This document shows positions 8,581-15,990 of a stretch of 64,000 nt of DNA, one piece after another. The notes under the pieces were generated by a model. It was not told the origin of the DNA, ran no database searches, and was given only the letters and a program-made list of their open reading frames with translations. The stretch covers positions 372,001 through 436,000 of the forward strand of contig NZ_FQYO01000003.1 in the NCBI RefSeq assembly GCF_900141735.1, read 5' to 3'. Source of the stretch: Wenxinia saemankumensis (lineage in GTDB: Bacteria; Pseudomonadota; Alphaproteobacteria; Rhodobacterales; Rhodobacteraceae). Position numbers and translations under genes: made by a program. Within the stretch, counting starts at the first letter, position 1. Every line of letters starts with the position of its first letter.

Positions 8581-9210
8581 ATGTTCCGCCTCGTCGCCCT
8601 CTTCGCCGCCCTCGCGGCCCCCGCCTCGGCCGAGACGTTCGACGTCCTGCTCGGCGGGACCCGCATCGGCACGATGGAGAGCACCGCCGCCCTCTTCCGC
8701 ACCACGCTCGACAACACCCCGCTCGGCGTGGCGGACGGGGTGAGCGAGGCGACGCTGGCGCCCCGCCGGACCGAGGCGGGGGCGGCGGTCACGCAGTACC
8801 TCTTCCGCAACCACGAGCGGGCGGTGTCGGTCCTGTTCGACGGCGCCGAAGTGACGGGGGTCGAGATCGACCCGCCCTCCGAGGCGACCGCGGCCTCCGA
8901 TCCCGCCACCCTGGCCGCCCCCGTCTCGGATCCCGTGACGGGGCTGTGGCGCATCGTCCAGGGCAGCGATTGTCCGCAATCCTTCCGTCTCTACGACGGG
9001 CGCCGGGTGACCGAGGGGCGCGTCACCGCCCGCACCGAGACGGCGGAGGGCACCGTCTGCGCCCTCGACTACCGCGTCGTGGCGGGGCCGGGCCATGTCT
9101 CGCCCTTCCGCTTCCGGCAGATCGACATCGACCTCACCTATGCCGCGGGCACGCTCCGGCGGATCGACATCTCCGCCGGGATCTTCGGCGTCGGACTGGT
9201 CCGGAACTGA
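8581..9210 (+). CDS. Secreted or periplasmic protein of unknown function
   Basis: The 209-residue product starts with a signal peptide (MFRLVALFAALAAPASA, cleavage about residue 17). The mature part is beta-strand rich, with a single cysteine pair (SDCPQS and TVCALDY) that could form a disulfide. The middle block DPVTGLWRI and the later GPGHVSPFRFRQ loosely resemble DUF3108-type proteins, but I cannot assign a family firmly. It starts 28 bases after the transaminase stop with an AAGGA site, so it is probably in the same transcript. Confidence 0.65.
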   Translation: MFRLVALFAALAAPASAETFDVLLGGTRIGTMESTAALFRTTLDNTPLGVADGVSEATLAPRRTEAGAAVTQYLFRNHERAVSVLFDGAEVTGVEIDPPSEATAASDPATLAAPVSDPVTGLWRIVQGSDCPQSFRLYDGRRVTEGRVTARTETAEGTVCALDYRVVAGPGHVSPFRFRQIDIDLTYAAGTLRRIDISAGIFGVGLVRN

Positions 9211-9233
9211 GGGCCGCACCCCGCGGCCGCCCC

Positions 9234-9255
9234 CTTATCTTGCCCCAAATACTCC
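9234..9255 (-). repeat. Dispersed 22-bp motif, copy 1
   Basis: CTTATCTTGCC, two bases, AAATACTCC. On the minus strand this is GGAGTATTT-GG-GGCAAGATAAG. Identical or near-identical copies occur at 9400, 9566, 20799, 53006 and 54982, always outside genes and usually just after a stop codon. Confidence 0.75.
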
Positions 9256-9399
9256 CCAGGGGGGAATTGGCCGCCAGGCCAAGGGGGGACGGGACGTCCC
9301 CCGCCCCCGGCCGGACGACGCGCCAACGGCGGGACTTTCCAGGTCGGCCTGCGCCGGCCTCGTCTTTCCTCCCCTGACGGGAGCGAAAGCGGCCGCCCC

Positions 9400-9421
9400 C
9401 TTCTCTTGCCCGAAATACTCC
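9400..9421 (-). repeat. Dispersed 22-bp motif, copy 2
   Basis: This copy in the second 166-bp unit has two changes (CTTCTCTTGCC, CG, AAATACTCC). It shows that copies diverge mainly in the AT-rich left half. Confidence 0.7.
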
Positions 9422-9565
9422 CCAGGGGGGAATTGGCCGCCCGGCCAAGGGGGGACGGGACGTCCCCCGCCCCCGGCCGGACGACGCGCCAACGGCGGGA
9501 CTTTCCAGGTCGGCCTGCGCCGGCCTCGTCTTCCCTCCCCTGACGGGAGCGAAATCGGCCGCCCC

Positions 9566-9587
9566 CTTATCTTGCCCCAAATACTCC
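9566..9587 (-). repeat. Dispersed 22-bp motif, copy 3
   Basis: This copy in the third, partial 166-bp unit is identical to copy 1. Confidence 0.75.
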
Positions 9588-9660
9588 CCAGGGGGGAATT
9601 GGCCGCCAGGCCAAGGGGGGACGGGACGTCCCCCGCCCCGGCCGGGTCCGGTTCACCCGC

Positions 9661-9969
9661 CTAATGCTCCTTCGGCACGGCGTCGAAGGCGGCCTTCTGG
9701 GCGTCGGTCGCCTCGCGCTGGTGCATCGCCCGCCACGCCTCGTAGGGCATCCCGTAATAGAGCGCGCGGGCCTCGTCCTTGCCCATTTCCACCCCGCGCT
9801 CGGCGGCGGCTTCCTGCATCCAGCGCGACAGGCAGTTGCGGCAGAACCCGGCCAGGGTCATCAGGTCGATGTTCTGCACGTCCGGCCGCTCCTCCATCAG
9901 GTGGCGGCGCAGGCGGCGGAAGGCGGCGGCCTCGATCTCGGTGCGGGTGGTCTCGTCCATCTCGTCCAT
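9661..9969 (-). CDS. DUF1244 family protein
   Basis: This 102-residue protein matches the small DUF1244 family, of unknown function. The hallmark is LMTLAGFCRNCLSRWMQEAA (near residue 38), with a CxxC pair that may bind metal, followed by the ARALYYGMPYEAW block near 69. The ATG is followed at codon 4 by a second possible start (MDEMDE). It lies 15 bases after the HAD hydrolase stop and is probably co-transcribed with it. It is likely cytoplasmic, with no signal or membrane segment. Confidence 0.85.
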   Translation of the reverse strand: MDEMDETTRTEIEAAAFRRLRRHLMEERPDVQNIDLMTLAGFCRNCLSRWMQEAAAERGVEMGKDEARALYYGMPYEAWRAMHQREATDAQKAAFDAVPKEH

Positions 9970-9984
9970 CTGGTCCTCCGGCTC

Positions 9985-10626
9985 TCAGATCAGCCCCGCG
10001 GCCCGCGCGCCGTCCAGCAGGCTCTCCGCCAGGTGGTGGGCGTCGCGCGTGCCGGCGGGGCGCTGGTCGGGGATCTGGACCACGGTCATGCCCGCGGCAA
10101 GGGCGGCGGCGGTTCCGGGATCGGAATCCTCGAAGGCCACGCAATCGGCCGGCGCGATCCCCAGGCCGCGCGCGGCGGCGAGGAACAGGTCCGGCGCGGG
10201 CTTCGGCCGCTCGACCCGGTCGCGCCCCCAGACGTGCTCCGGCGGGAAGGCGTGGTCGAGCCCCGCCTCCGCCAGCCGGCGATGCGCCCAGTCGGTGGGC
10301 GAGTTCGTCGCCAGGGCCAGCGGGACCCCGGTATCCAGCAGGTGCCGCAGCAGGTCGACCGCGCCGGCGCGGGGCGGGATGCCGTCCGCCCAGGCGCGGG
10401 CCGCTTCCTCGTCCCAGAGCGATTCGAAGGTGGCGGTGTCGAAGGTCTCGCCGAAGACGCCGCGCAGCAGCGCCGCCTGATCGCCGGCCGTGCCGACCAG
10501 CGCGACGAGGCGGGCGCGCCCCTCGGGGATGCCCATCGCCTCGAGCGCGAGCGCGCCCGCGTCGAGGATCAGCCGTTCGCTGTCGATCAGCGTGCCGTCG
10601 AGGTCGAAGATCGCGGCTCTCGTCAT
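9985..10626 (-). CDS. HAD-family hydrolase, beta-phosphoglucomutase/phosphoglycolate phosphatase-like
   Basis: The 213-residue protein carries all haloacid dehalogenase motifs. The nucleophile Asp is in FDLDGTLIDSE (residues 7-17), motif II is in ALATNSP, the lysine is in RPKPAPDLFL (near 142), and the acidic pair is in AFEDSDPG (near 163). A helical cap sits between motifs I and II (subfamily IA). Substrates are probably small phosphorylated metabolites such as 2-phosphoglycolate or a sugar phosphate, and cannot be fixed from sequence. It is downstream of the N-formylglutamate hydrolase gene. Confidence 0.87.
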   Translation of the reverse strand: MTRAAIFDLDGTLIDSERLILDAGALALEAMGIPEGRARLVALVGTAGDQAALLRGVFGETFDTATFESLWDEEAARAWADGIPPRAGAVDLLRHLLDTGVPLALATNSPTDWAHRRLAEAGLDHAFPPEHVWGRDRVERPKPAPDLFLAAARGLGIAPADCVAFEDSDPGTAAALAAGMTVVQIPDQRPAGTRDAHHLAESLLDGARAAGLI

Positions 10627-10672
10627 GTCGTCTCCTCGTGCGTCCGGGCCGGGGGGTGTCGCTGCCCCCCGC

Positions 10673-11452
10673 TCACAGGCCGGCCTCGGCCAGGCCGCCG
10701 GTCAGGGCCGGCGCGATCCGTCCGGCCCAGTGCCGCTGCGCCTTCGCGTCCGGCAGCAGGTCGTTGCGGATCTCGACCAGCACGTTCGGCCGCCCCGGGG
10801 CGAGGCCGTGCCGGTCGATCGAATCGCCCGGCAGGTCGCCGGTATAGGGCTGGTTGTCCCCGACCGTCAGGTCGCTCTCGCGCGACAGCCGGCGCAGCAC
10901 CGCCGAGGTGAGCCGGGTGTCGCGGGGCGAGGACAGGATGCCGACCTGCCAGGGCCGGGGCGGGCGCCCGCGCAGCTGCGGGGTGAAGGTGTGGATCGAA
11001 CACAGGACGGTATCGCTCCGGCGCGCCGCCAGCGCCTCGACCGCCCGGTGGTAGGGGCGGTGCAGGCGGTCGAGGCGCCGCTCCCGCTCGTCCGCGCCGG
11101 CGGCGCGGTTGGCGGGGATGACCGACCCGTCATAGAGCCGCATCAGCAGCGTCGGATCGTCCTCGCCCCGGTTGGGGTCGATCACGAGGCGCGAGAAGTC
11201 GCTCGACACGACGGTGGCGCCGAGCGCGTCGCCGAGCGCCAGCGCGAAGCCCAGCGCCCCGGGATCGAAGGCGATGTGACGCGCCATGTCGGCCGCCTGC
11301 AGGCCGAGATCGCCGCCGTTCACCCAGTCCGGCACGCGGTTCGTCGCGTGATCGACCATGACCAGCCAGCGCGAGGTCCGGTCCGAGCCGTGGATGTGGA
11401 AGGCGGTGTCCGACAAGGGCCCCTCACCGTGTGTTAACCAGAACCGGGGCAT
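10673..11452 (-). CDS. N-formylglutamate amidohydrolase family protein
   Basis: The 259-residue protein matches the N-formylglutamate amidohydrolase (FGase) family, which hydrolyses N-formyl-L-glutamate in histidine use. Family blocks are LVMVDHATNRVPDWV (near residue 30), SRLVIDPNR (near 85), HRPYHRAV, SIHTFTPQLRG (near 150) and NQPYTG. No other hut genes are nearby, so the substrate may differ. The start is uncertain: the ATG has no clear ribosome-binding site, and a TTG at 11416 just before SDTAFHIHGSDR would match family N-termini better. Confidence 0.85.
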   Translation of the reverse strand: MPRFWLTHGEGPLSDTAFHIHGSDRTSRWLVMVDHATNRVPDWVNGGDLGLQAADMARHIAFDPGALGFALALGDALGATVVSSDFSRLVIDPNRGEDDPTLLMRLYDGSVIPANRAAGADERERRLDRLHRPYHRAVEALAARRSDTVLCSIHTFTPQLRGRPPRPWQVGILSSPRDTRLTSAVLRRLSRESDLTVGDNQPYTGDLPGDSIDRHGLAPGRPNVLVEIRNDLLPDAKAQRHWAGRIAPALTGGLAEAGL

Positions 11453-11501
11453 AGGTCAGTTGTGAGCCGAAGGGAATTGCGCCATACCGCCCCGCGACGG
11501 G

Positions 11502-11514
11502 TGTTAGCGGTAGC
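11502..11514 (+). promoter_or_regulatory. Candidate operator upstream of pyk
   Basis: TGTTAGCGGTAGC, an imperfect palindrome centred on CG, lies 57 bases before the pyk start. A related sequence, GGTTGCGCTAACG, lies upstream of pckA. LacI-family regulators of central carbon genes (CceR in Rhodobacter, PckR in rhizobia) bind palindromes of this type, but I cannot confirm that this is one. Confidence 0.3.
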
Positions 11515-11570
11515 CCCCCTGGTTTCGGGCCGCCCGCGCCGACAGACACCATGAGACAGGGAAGTTCGAC

Positions 11571-13019
11571 ATGCGACGCCACCGCAACGTCAAGATCGTG
11601 GCCACGCTCGGCCCGGCCTCCTCCACCTACGAGGTGATCCGCGCCCTCGCCGAGGCGGGGGCCGACGTGTTCCGCCTGAACATGAGCCACGGCACCCATG
11701 ACGAGCAGCGGGCCCGGCACGAGATCATCCGCAAGGTCGAGGCCGATCTCGGCGCGCCGATCGGGATCCTCGCCGACCTGCAGGGGCCGAAGCTGCGCGT
11801 CGGCGTCTTCGCCAACGACGAGGGCGAGGAGCTGGAGACCGGGCAGGCCTTCCGGCTCGACCTCGACGACGCGCCGGGCGATTCGACGCGCGTGCAGCTT
11901 CCCCACAAGGAGATCTTCGACGCGCTGGAGCCCGGCGCCTCGCTGCTGGTCAACGACGGCAAGATCCGCCTGAAGGTCCGCGAGTGCGGCCGCGACTTCG
12001 CCGAATGCGAGGTGACGGTCGGCGGCACGATCTCGAACCGCAAGGGCGTGAACGTGCCGGACGTGGTGCTGCCGCTGCACGCCCTGTCGGACAAGGACCG
12101 CAAGGACCTGGAATTCGCCTGCGAGCTGGGCGTCGACTGGCTGGCCCTGTCCTTCGTCCAGCGCCCTGCCGACATGATCGAGGCGCGCGAACTGGCCAGG
12201 GGACGGGCCGCCGTCCTCGCCAAGATCGAGAAGCCGGCCGCGGTGAAGGCGTTCGACGACATCCTCGCCGTCAGCGACGGGATCATGGTCGCGCGCGGCG
12301 ATCTGGGGGTCGAGCTGCCCGTGCAGAACGTCCCGCCGATCCAGAAGCAGCTCGTGCGCAAGTGCCGCACCGCCGCCAAGCCGGTGATCGTGGCCACCCA
12401 GATGCTCGAGAGCATGATCGAGAGCCCGATGCCCACCCGGGCCGAGGTCAGCGACGTCGCCGCCGCCATCTACGAGGGGACCGACGCCGTCATGCTCTCG
12501 GCCGAGAGCGCGGCCGGATCCTTCCCGATCGAGGCGGTCCGCACGATGGACAACGTCGCCGCCGAGGTGGAATCCGACCCGACCTACCGCGAGATCATCG
12601 AGAGCTCGCGCAAGATCACCCGCCGCTCGGTCGCGGACGGCATCGTCTCGGCCGCGCGCGAGATCGCCGAGGCGACGGACATCAAGGCGATCGCCTGCTT
12701 CAGCCAGTCGGGCACGACCGCCTCGCTGGTGGCGCGCGAACGCCCCCGTGTGCCGATCCTCGCGCTCACGTCGGAGCAGGACACGGCGCGCCGGCTCTGC
12801 CTCACCTGGGGCTGTGCCTGCGTCATCGTCGAGCCGGTCGACCGGTTCAAGATGGCGGTGGTCGCCGCCGTGCGCGCGGCGCGGGCCGAGAACCTCGCCG
12901 GGCCGCAGGACACGATCGTCGTCACCGCCGGCGTGCCGTTCAACACGCCGGGCAGCACAAACATCCTGCGTGTCGCCCCTTGCGAGGAACGTTTGATCTT
13001 CAGCGCCGACGCGGAATAG
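11571..13019 (+). CDS. pyk: Pyruvate kinase
   Basis: Pyruvate kinase converts phosphoenolpyruvate and ADP to pyruvate and ATP. The 482 residues are the normal size. The N-terminal KIVATLGPASS, FRLNMSHGTHDEQ and IGILADLQGPKLRVG blocks form the barrel. The signature IEKPAAVKAFDDILAVSDGIMVARGDLGVE (near residue 222) contains the catalytic lysine and metal ligands. ATQMLESMI and PTRAEVSDVA follow. The C-terminal regulatory domain ends in VTAGVPFNTPGSTNILRV. It is divergent from the FGase gene, and a candidate operator lies upstream. This is the only glycolytic gene in the window. Confidence 0.97.
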   Translation: MRRHRNVKIVATLGPASSTYEVIRALAEAGADVFRLNMSHGTHDEQRARHEIIRKVEADLGAPIGILADLQGPKLRVGVFANDEGEELETGQAFRLDLDDAPGDSTRVQLPHKEIFDALEPGASLLVNDGKIRLKVRECGRDFAECEVTVGGTISNRKGVNVPDVVLPLHALSDKDRKDLEFACELGVDWLALSFVQRPADMIEARELARGRAAVLAKIEKPAAVKAFDDILAVSDGIMVARGDLGVELPVQNVPPIQKQLVRKCRTAAKPVIVATQMLESMIESPMPTRAEVSDVAAAIYEGTDAVMLSAESAAGSFPIEAVRTMDNVAAEVESDPTYREIIESSRKITRRSVADGIVSAAREIAEATDIKAIACFSQSGTTASLVARERPRVPILALTSEQDTARRLCLTWGCACVIVEPVDRFKMAVVAAVRAARAENLAGPQDTIVVTAGVPFNTPGSTNILRVAPCEERLIFSADAE

Positions 13020-13087
13020 GGTGACGCAGGGGGAGGCGGCGTCACGACCGCCCCCCATGGGCAGGCGCATCGGACGGGCGGGCGGTC

Positions 13088-13312
13088 ATGGACGCGGATC
13101 TCTATCTCACCATCGGGCTCATCCTGCTCGTCTTCTCGCTGCCCGCCATCGCCTCGGCCCTGACGGACGGGCGGCCGCCGCGCCTCGCCTCGCTGGTCCT
13201 GCTGATCGGCGGCACCCTCCTCGTCGTCGCGCTGACGACCAAGCCGGGCGGCTACACGTTCGGCGAGATCCCCGACGTGCTCTTCCGCGTGATCGGTCGC
13301 TATACCGGCTGA
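13088..13312 (+). CDS. Small membrane protein, conserved hypothetical
   Basis: The 74-residue product is nearly all membrane: one hydrophobic segment at residues 5-24 (LYLTIGLILLVFSLPAIASA) and a second at 34-51 (LASLVLLIGGTLLVVALTT), with a short polar tail. It sits in the pyk-rpmI gap on the same strand. The function is unknown. Its size and two-helix layout, with coding-like codon use, support a real gene. Confidence 0.7.
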   Translation: MDADLYLTIGLILLVFSLPAIASALTDGRPPRLASLVLLIGGTLLVVALTTKPGGYTFGEIPDVLFRVIGRYTG

Positions 13313-13431
13313 CGCCCCGCGGGGCTTGCCAGCGGGCCGCCCTCCCTCTATAGGGCGCCCTTCGACCGCGCGGCCGGCCGGTGAGGCATGCCGAGTCGCG
13401 CGAAACGGCACTCTCGAACAGGAGACCCGAA

Positions 13432-13632
13432 ATGCCCAAGATGAAGACCAAGTCGAGCTGCAAGAAGCGGTTCTCGATGACGGCCTCCGGCCGGATCAAG
13501 GCCGGCCAGGCCGGCAAGCGCCACGGCATGATCAAGCGGACGAACAAGTTCATCCGCGACGCCCGCGGCACCACGACGCTGGCCAAGGCGGACGAGCAGA
13601 TCGTCAAGCCGATGATGCCCTACGCGCGCTGA
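13432..13632 (+). CDS. rpmI: 50S ribosomal protein L35
   Basis: L35 is a 66-residue basic protein of the large subunit. The sequence begins [14 protein letters not shown] and continues with [20 protein letters not shown], typical of L35. The ATG follows AGGAGACCCGAA. rplT starts 14 bases after the stop, the usual order, but infC, which often precedes rpmI, is not in this window. The pair ends at a strong terminator. Confidence 0.97.
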   Translation: MPKMKTKSSCKKRFSMTASGRIKAGQAGKRHGMIKRTNKFIRDARGTTTLAKADEQIVKPMMPYAR

Positions 13633-13646
13633 AGGAGGACTGATCC

Positions 13647-14009
13647 ATGCGAGTCAAAGGTGGAACCGTCACCCATCGTCGCCACAAGAAGGTGCTCGAC
13701 GCCGCGAAGGGCTATTACGACCGTCGCAGCCGCACCTACAAGGTCGCCCGCCAGGCGGTCGACAAGGCCAACCAGTACGCCACGCGCGACCGCAAGGTCC
13801 GCAAGCGGAACTTCCGCGCGCTCTGGATCCAGCGGATCAACGCCGCCGTCCGCGCCTATGACGAGAGCCTGACCTATTCCCGCTTCATCAACGGCCTGTC
13901 GCTGGCCGGGATCGAGGTGGACCGCAAGGTTCTGGCCGATCTCGCCGTGAACGAGCCCGAGGCGTTCAACGCGATCGCCGCCAAGGCCAAGGACGCGCTT
14001 CCGGCCTGA
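13647..14009 (+). CDS. rplT: 50S ribosomal protein L20
   Basis: L20 binds 23S rRNA early in large-subunit assembly. The 120 residues show the family signature: [20 protein letters not shown] at the N-terminus, [17 protein letters not shown], and the conserved [18 protein letters not shown] block near residue 52. It is preceded by AAGGAGG and coupled to rpmI by a 14-base gap. L20 can repress its own operon in other bacteria, but no leader structure was recognised here. Confidence 0.97.
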   Translation: MRVKGGTVTHRRHKKVLDAAKGYYDRRSRTYKVARQAVDKANQYATRDRKVRKRNFRALWIQRINAAVRAYDESLTYSRFINGLSLAGIEVDRKVLADLAVNEPEAFNAIAAKAKDALPA

Positions 14010-14035
14010 GCCGGGGCGTCGCCGAGACGAGGACA

Positions 14036-14065
14036 GGGCCGCACCCCGCCGGGTGCGGCCCTTTT
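14036..14065 (+). terminator. Rho-independent terminator of rpmI-rplT
   Basis: GGGCCGCACCC (14036-14046) pairs perfectly with GGGTGCGGCCC (14051-14061) across a four-base loop, followed by TTTT. It begins 27 bases after the rplT stop. Confidence 0.9.
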
Positions 14066-14153
14066 CCGTTCCGGCATCCGGGCCGCCCGGCCGCCCGCTT
14101 CCGGGGCAGGGCCGGGCGGCCACCGCGGTTCCCGCGGGGGGGACGGCCCCGGC

Positions 14154-14411
14154 CTATCGGGCCGAGCGCGGCATGGCGGGGCAGCCCCGGTGCGGCGCCG
14201 GCTGGCCGATATGGTGGGGGTTCACGATGAGATGCCAGGTCGGCAGGTAGCCGGGCGCCTGGGCGCGGCTGTACGAGCAGCCGTCCGGCGTGGTGAACCA
14301 CTGGCCGGAATAGAGGCTGTCGGGGGCCTGGTGGGACTGTGCCGCGGCGCCCTGCGGCAGGGCCGCGATCTGAACGGCGACGAGGGCGGCGGCGGCGAGG
14401 CGGGACATCAT
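14154..14411 (-). CDS. Small secreted protein, conserved hypothetical
   Basis: The 85-residue product has a signal peptide (MMSRLAAAALVAVQIAALPQGAAAQ). The mature part has the distinctive block YSGQWFTTPDGCSYSRAQAPGYLPTWHLIVNPHHIGQ, with two cysteines (DGCSY and HRGCPA) that could form a disulfide. I chose the MM start at 14411 because GGAG lies nine bases before it; an ATG 10 codons upstream lacks a site. It stands alone between the rplT terminator and the divergent pheS. The function is unknown. Confidence 0.65.
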   Translation of the reverse strand: MMSRLAAAALVAVQIAALPQGAAAQSHQAPDSLYSGQWFTTPDGCSYSRAQAPGYLPTWHLIVNPHHIGQPAPHRGCPAMPRSAR

Positions 14412-14555
14412 GGTCGGGTCTCCTGCTGGCTGTGAGGACATCGTGAGGACGGGGCCGGTCTCGCCCCCGCCCGCAGCGCCTGGATGGCCCGCGCGGGGCG
14501 CGTCCGGGGCGGTTCGCGCGAGGTCGAGGTTAACGGCCCCCCGGGGCCGCGCGCC

Positions 14556-14584
14556 TTGCCCTTGGACCGCCCGCGCGCTATCCG
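14556..14584 (+). promoter_or_regulatory. Candidate promoter of pheS
   Basis: TTGCCC (14556-14561) and TATCCG (14579-14584) are separated by exactly 17 bases. Transcription would start about 24 bases before the pheS ATG, leaving room for GAGGAG. Confidence 0.35.
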
Positions 14585-14614
14585 GCGCTCCGTCTTGCCG
14601 AGGAGCCCGCCGCG

Positions 14615-15676
14615 ATGGACGATCTGAAGCCGAAATGGATGGAGCGGATCGCCGCGGCCGAGACCGAGGCCGCGCTGGAGGAGATCCGCGTCGCCGCGCT
14701 GGGCAAGAAGGGCGAGGTCAGCCTGCAGATGCGCGAGCTGGGGAAGATGACCCCCGAGCAGCGGCAGGAGGCCGGCCCCGCCCTCAACGCGCTCAAGTCC
14801 GAGCTGACCGACGCCATCGCCGCCCGCAAGGAGACCCTCGCCGCCGCCGCCCTCGACGCGCGGCTCGCGCGCGAGACGATCGACGTCACGCTCCCCGCCC
14901 GGGCCCGCCGACAGGGCAGCATCCACCCCGTCACCCAGGTGACCGAGGAGATCACCGCGATCTTCGCCGCGCTCGGCTTCGCCGTCGCCGAGGGCCCCCA
15001 GATCGAGAGCGACTGGTACAATTTCGACGCGCTGAACATCCCCGGCCACCACCCCGCGCGGGCCGAGATGGACACGTTCTACATGGCCCGGGCGGAGGGC
15101 GACAACCGCCCGCCCGCCGTGCTGCGCACCCATACCTCGCCGGTCCAGATCCGCAGCATGGAGGCGCAGGGCGCCCCGATCCGCATCATCTGCCCGGGCC
15201 GCGTCTACCGCGCCGATTTCGACCAGACCCACACGCCGATGTTCCACCAGGTCGAGGGGCTCGCCATCGACCGCGACATCTCGATGGCGAACCTCAAATG
15301 GGTGCTGGAGGAGTTCTTCACCCGCTTCTTCGGCACGGAGGTGAAGACCCGGTTCCGCGCCTCGCACTTCCCCTTCACCGAACCCTCGGCCGAGGTCGAC
15401 ATCCAGTGCGAATGGGTCGACGGCCAGGTCCGCGTGGGGCAGGGCGACGACTGGCTGGAGGTGCTGGGCTCCGGCATGGTCCACCCCAAGGTGCTGCGCG
15501 CCGCCGGGATCGACCCGGACGAATGGCAGGGCTTCGCCTTCGGCATCGGGATCGACCGCCTCGCCATGCTGAAATACGGCATCCCCGACCTGCGCGCCTT
15601 CTTCGACAGCGACCTGCGCTGGCTGCGGCATTATGGGTTCTCGTCGCTCGACATGCCGCGGCTGCAGGCGGGGTAG
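14615..15676 (+). CDS. pheS: Phenylalanine-tRNA ligase alpha subunit
   Basis: PheS carries the class II catalytic core that charges tRNA-Phe. The 353 residues have an N-terminal coiled-coil arm (residues 1-90), motif 2-type residues in [29 protein letters not shown] (near 190), and motif 3 in [22 protein letters not shown] (near 308). The FxFxx(P) amino-acid pocket appears as [11 protein letters not shown]. The ATG follows GAGGAG. It works as a heterotetramer with PheT, encoded just downstream beyond one small gene. Confidence 0.97.
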   Translation: MDDLKPKWMERIAAAETEAALEEIRVAALGKKGEVSLQMRELGKMTPEQRQEAGPALNALKSELTDAIAARKETLAAAALDARLARETIDVTLPARARRQGSIHPVTQVTEEITAIFAALGFAVAEGPQIESDWYNFDALNIPGHHPARAEMDTFYMARAEGDNRPPAVLRTHTSPVQIRSMEAQGAPIRIICPGRVYRADFDQTHTPMFHQVEGLAIDRDISMANLKWVLEEFFTRFFGTEVKTRFRASHFPFTEPSAEVDIQCEWVDGQVRVGQGDDWLEVLGSGMVHPKVLRAAGIDPDEWQGFAFGIGIDRLAMLKYGIPDLRAFFDSDLRWLRHYGFSSLDMPRLQAG

Positions 15677-15698
15677 GCCGAACGACCAGGAGGGCGAG

Positions 15699-15980
15699 AT
15701 GCAACTCTTCCGCCACGAGAACCGCCAGCGATCGGAACGGACGAAACGCTACTACGCCCGGTCCGAACTGCTCTACACCATCGTCGATTTCGGCGCGGCG
15801 CTGAGCTTCGTGGTCGGCTCGATCCTGTTCTTCTGGGAGGCGACGACGATCGAGGCGACGTGGCTCTTCCTGATCGGCTCGATCCTCTTCGCGGCGAAAC
15901 CGACGATCCGGACGGTGCGGGAAATCAAACTCTGGCGCATGGGCGACATGGACGATCTCGCCGAACGCGACGAAAGCTGA
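15699..15980 (+). CDS. YrhK-like domain membrane protein
   Basis: This 93-residue protein has two hydrophobic segments (near residues 24-45 and 52-68) framed by charged ends. The blocks RYYARSELLYTIVDFGAALSFVVGSILFFWE and WLFLIGSILFAAKPTIRTVREIKL match the YrhK-like domain, whose function is unknown. The ATG follows AGGAGGGCGAG. It sits inside the pheS-pheT transcript, 22 bases after pheS and 10 before pheT, so it is expressed with the synthetase. That is an odd partner with no obvious role in charging. Confidence 0.82.
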   Translation: MQLFRHENRQRSERTKRYYARSELLYTIVDFGAALSFVVGSILFFWEATTIEATWLFLIGSILFAAKPTIRTVREIKLWRMGDMDDLAERDES

Positions 15981-15990
15981 GGACGCGACA

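Larger units (their letters stand above)
9211..9660. repeat. 166-bp tandem repeat region, non-coding
   Basis: Units start at 9234, 9400 and 9566, exactly 166 bases apart. The first two are complete and the third breaks off near 9647, giving about 2.5 copies. Copies differ at only a few bases, so the duplication is recent. Each unit begins with the 22-bp dispersed motif, followed by CCCAGGGGGG, AATTGGCCGCC, GGGACGGGACGTCCC (self-complementary) and a G+C-rich remainder. Open frames across it are repeats of each other in several frames and do not look like a gene. It lies between convergent genes. Confidence 0.9.

Noticed and set aside
9228-9650. Possible CRISPR array
   Set aside because: The repeated unit is 166 bases with no distinct spacers between short repeats, and no cas genes are nearby.
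9095-9664. Open frames across the 166-bp repeat
   Set aside because: They repeat the same peptide in several frames on both strands and have no ribosome-binding site. The repeat explains them.
14160-14250. Possible extension of the rplT transcript into the small secreted gene
   Set aside because: The strong terminator at 14036-14065 and the opposite strand rule it out.
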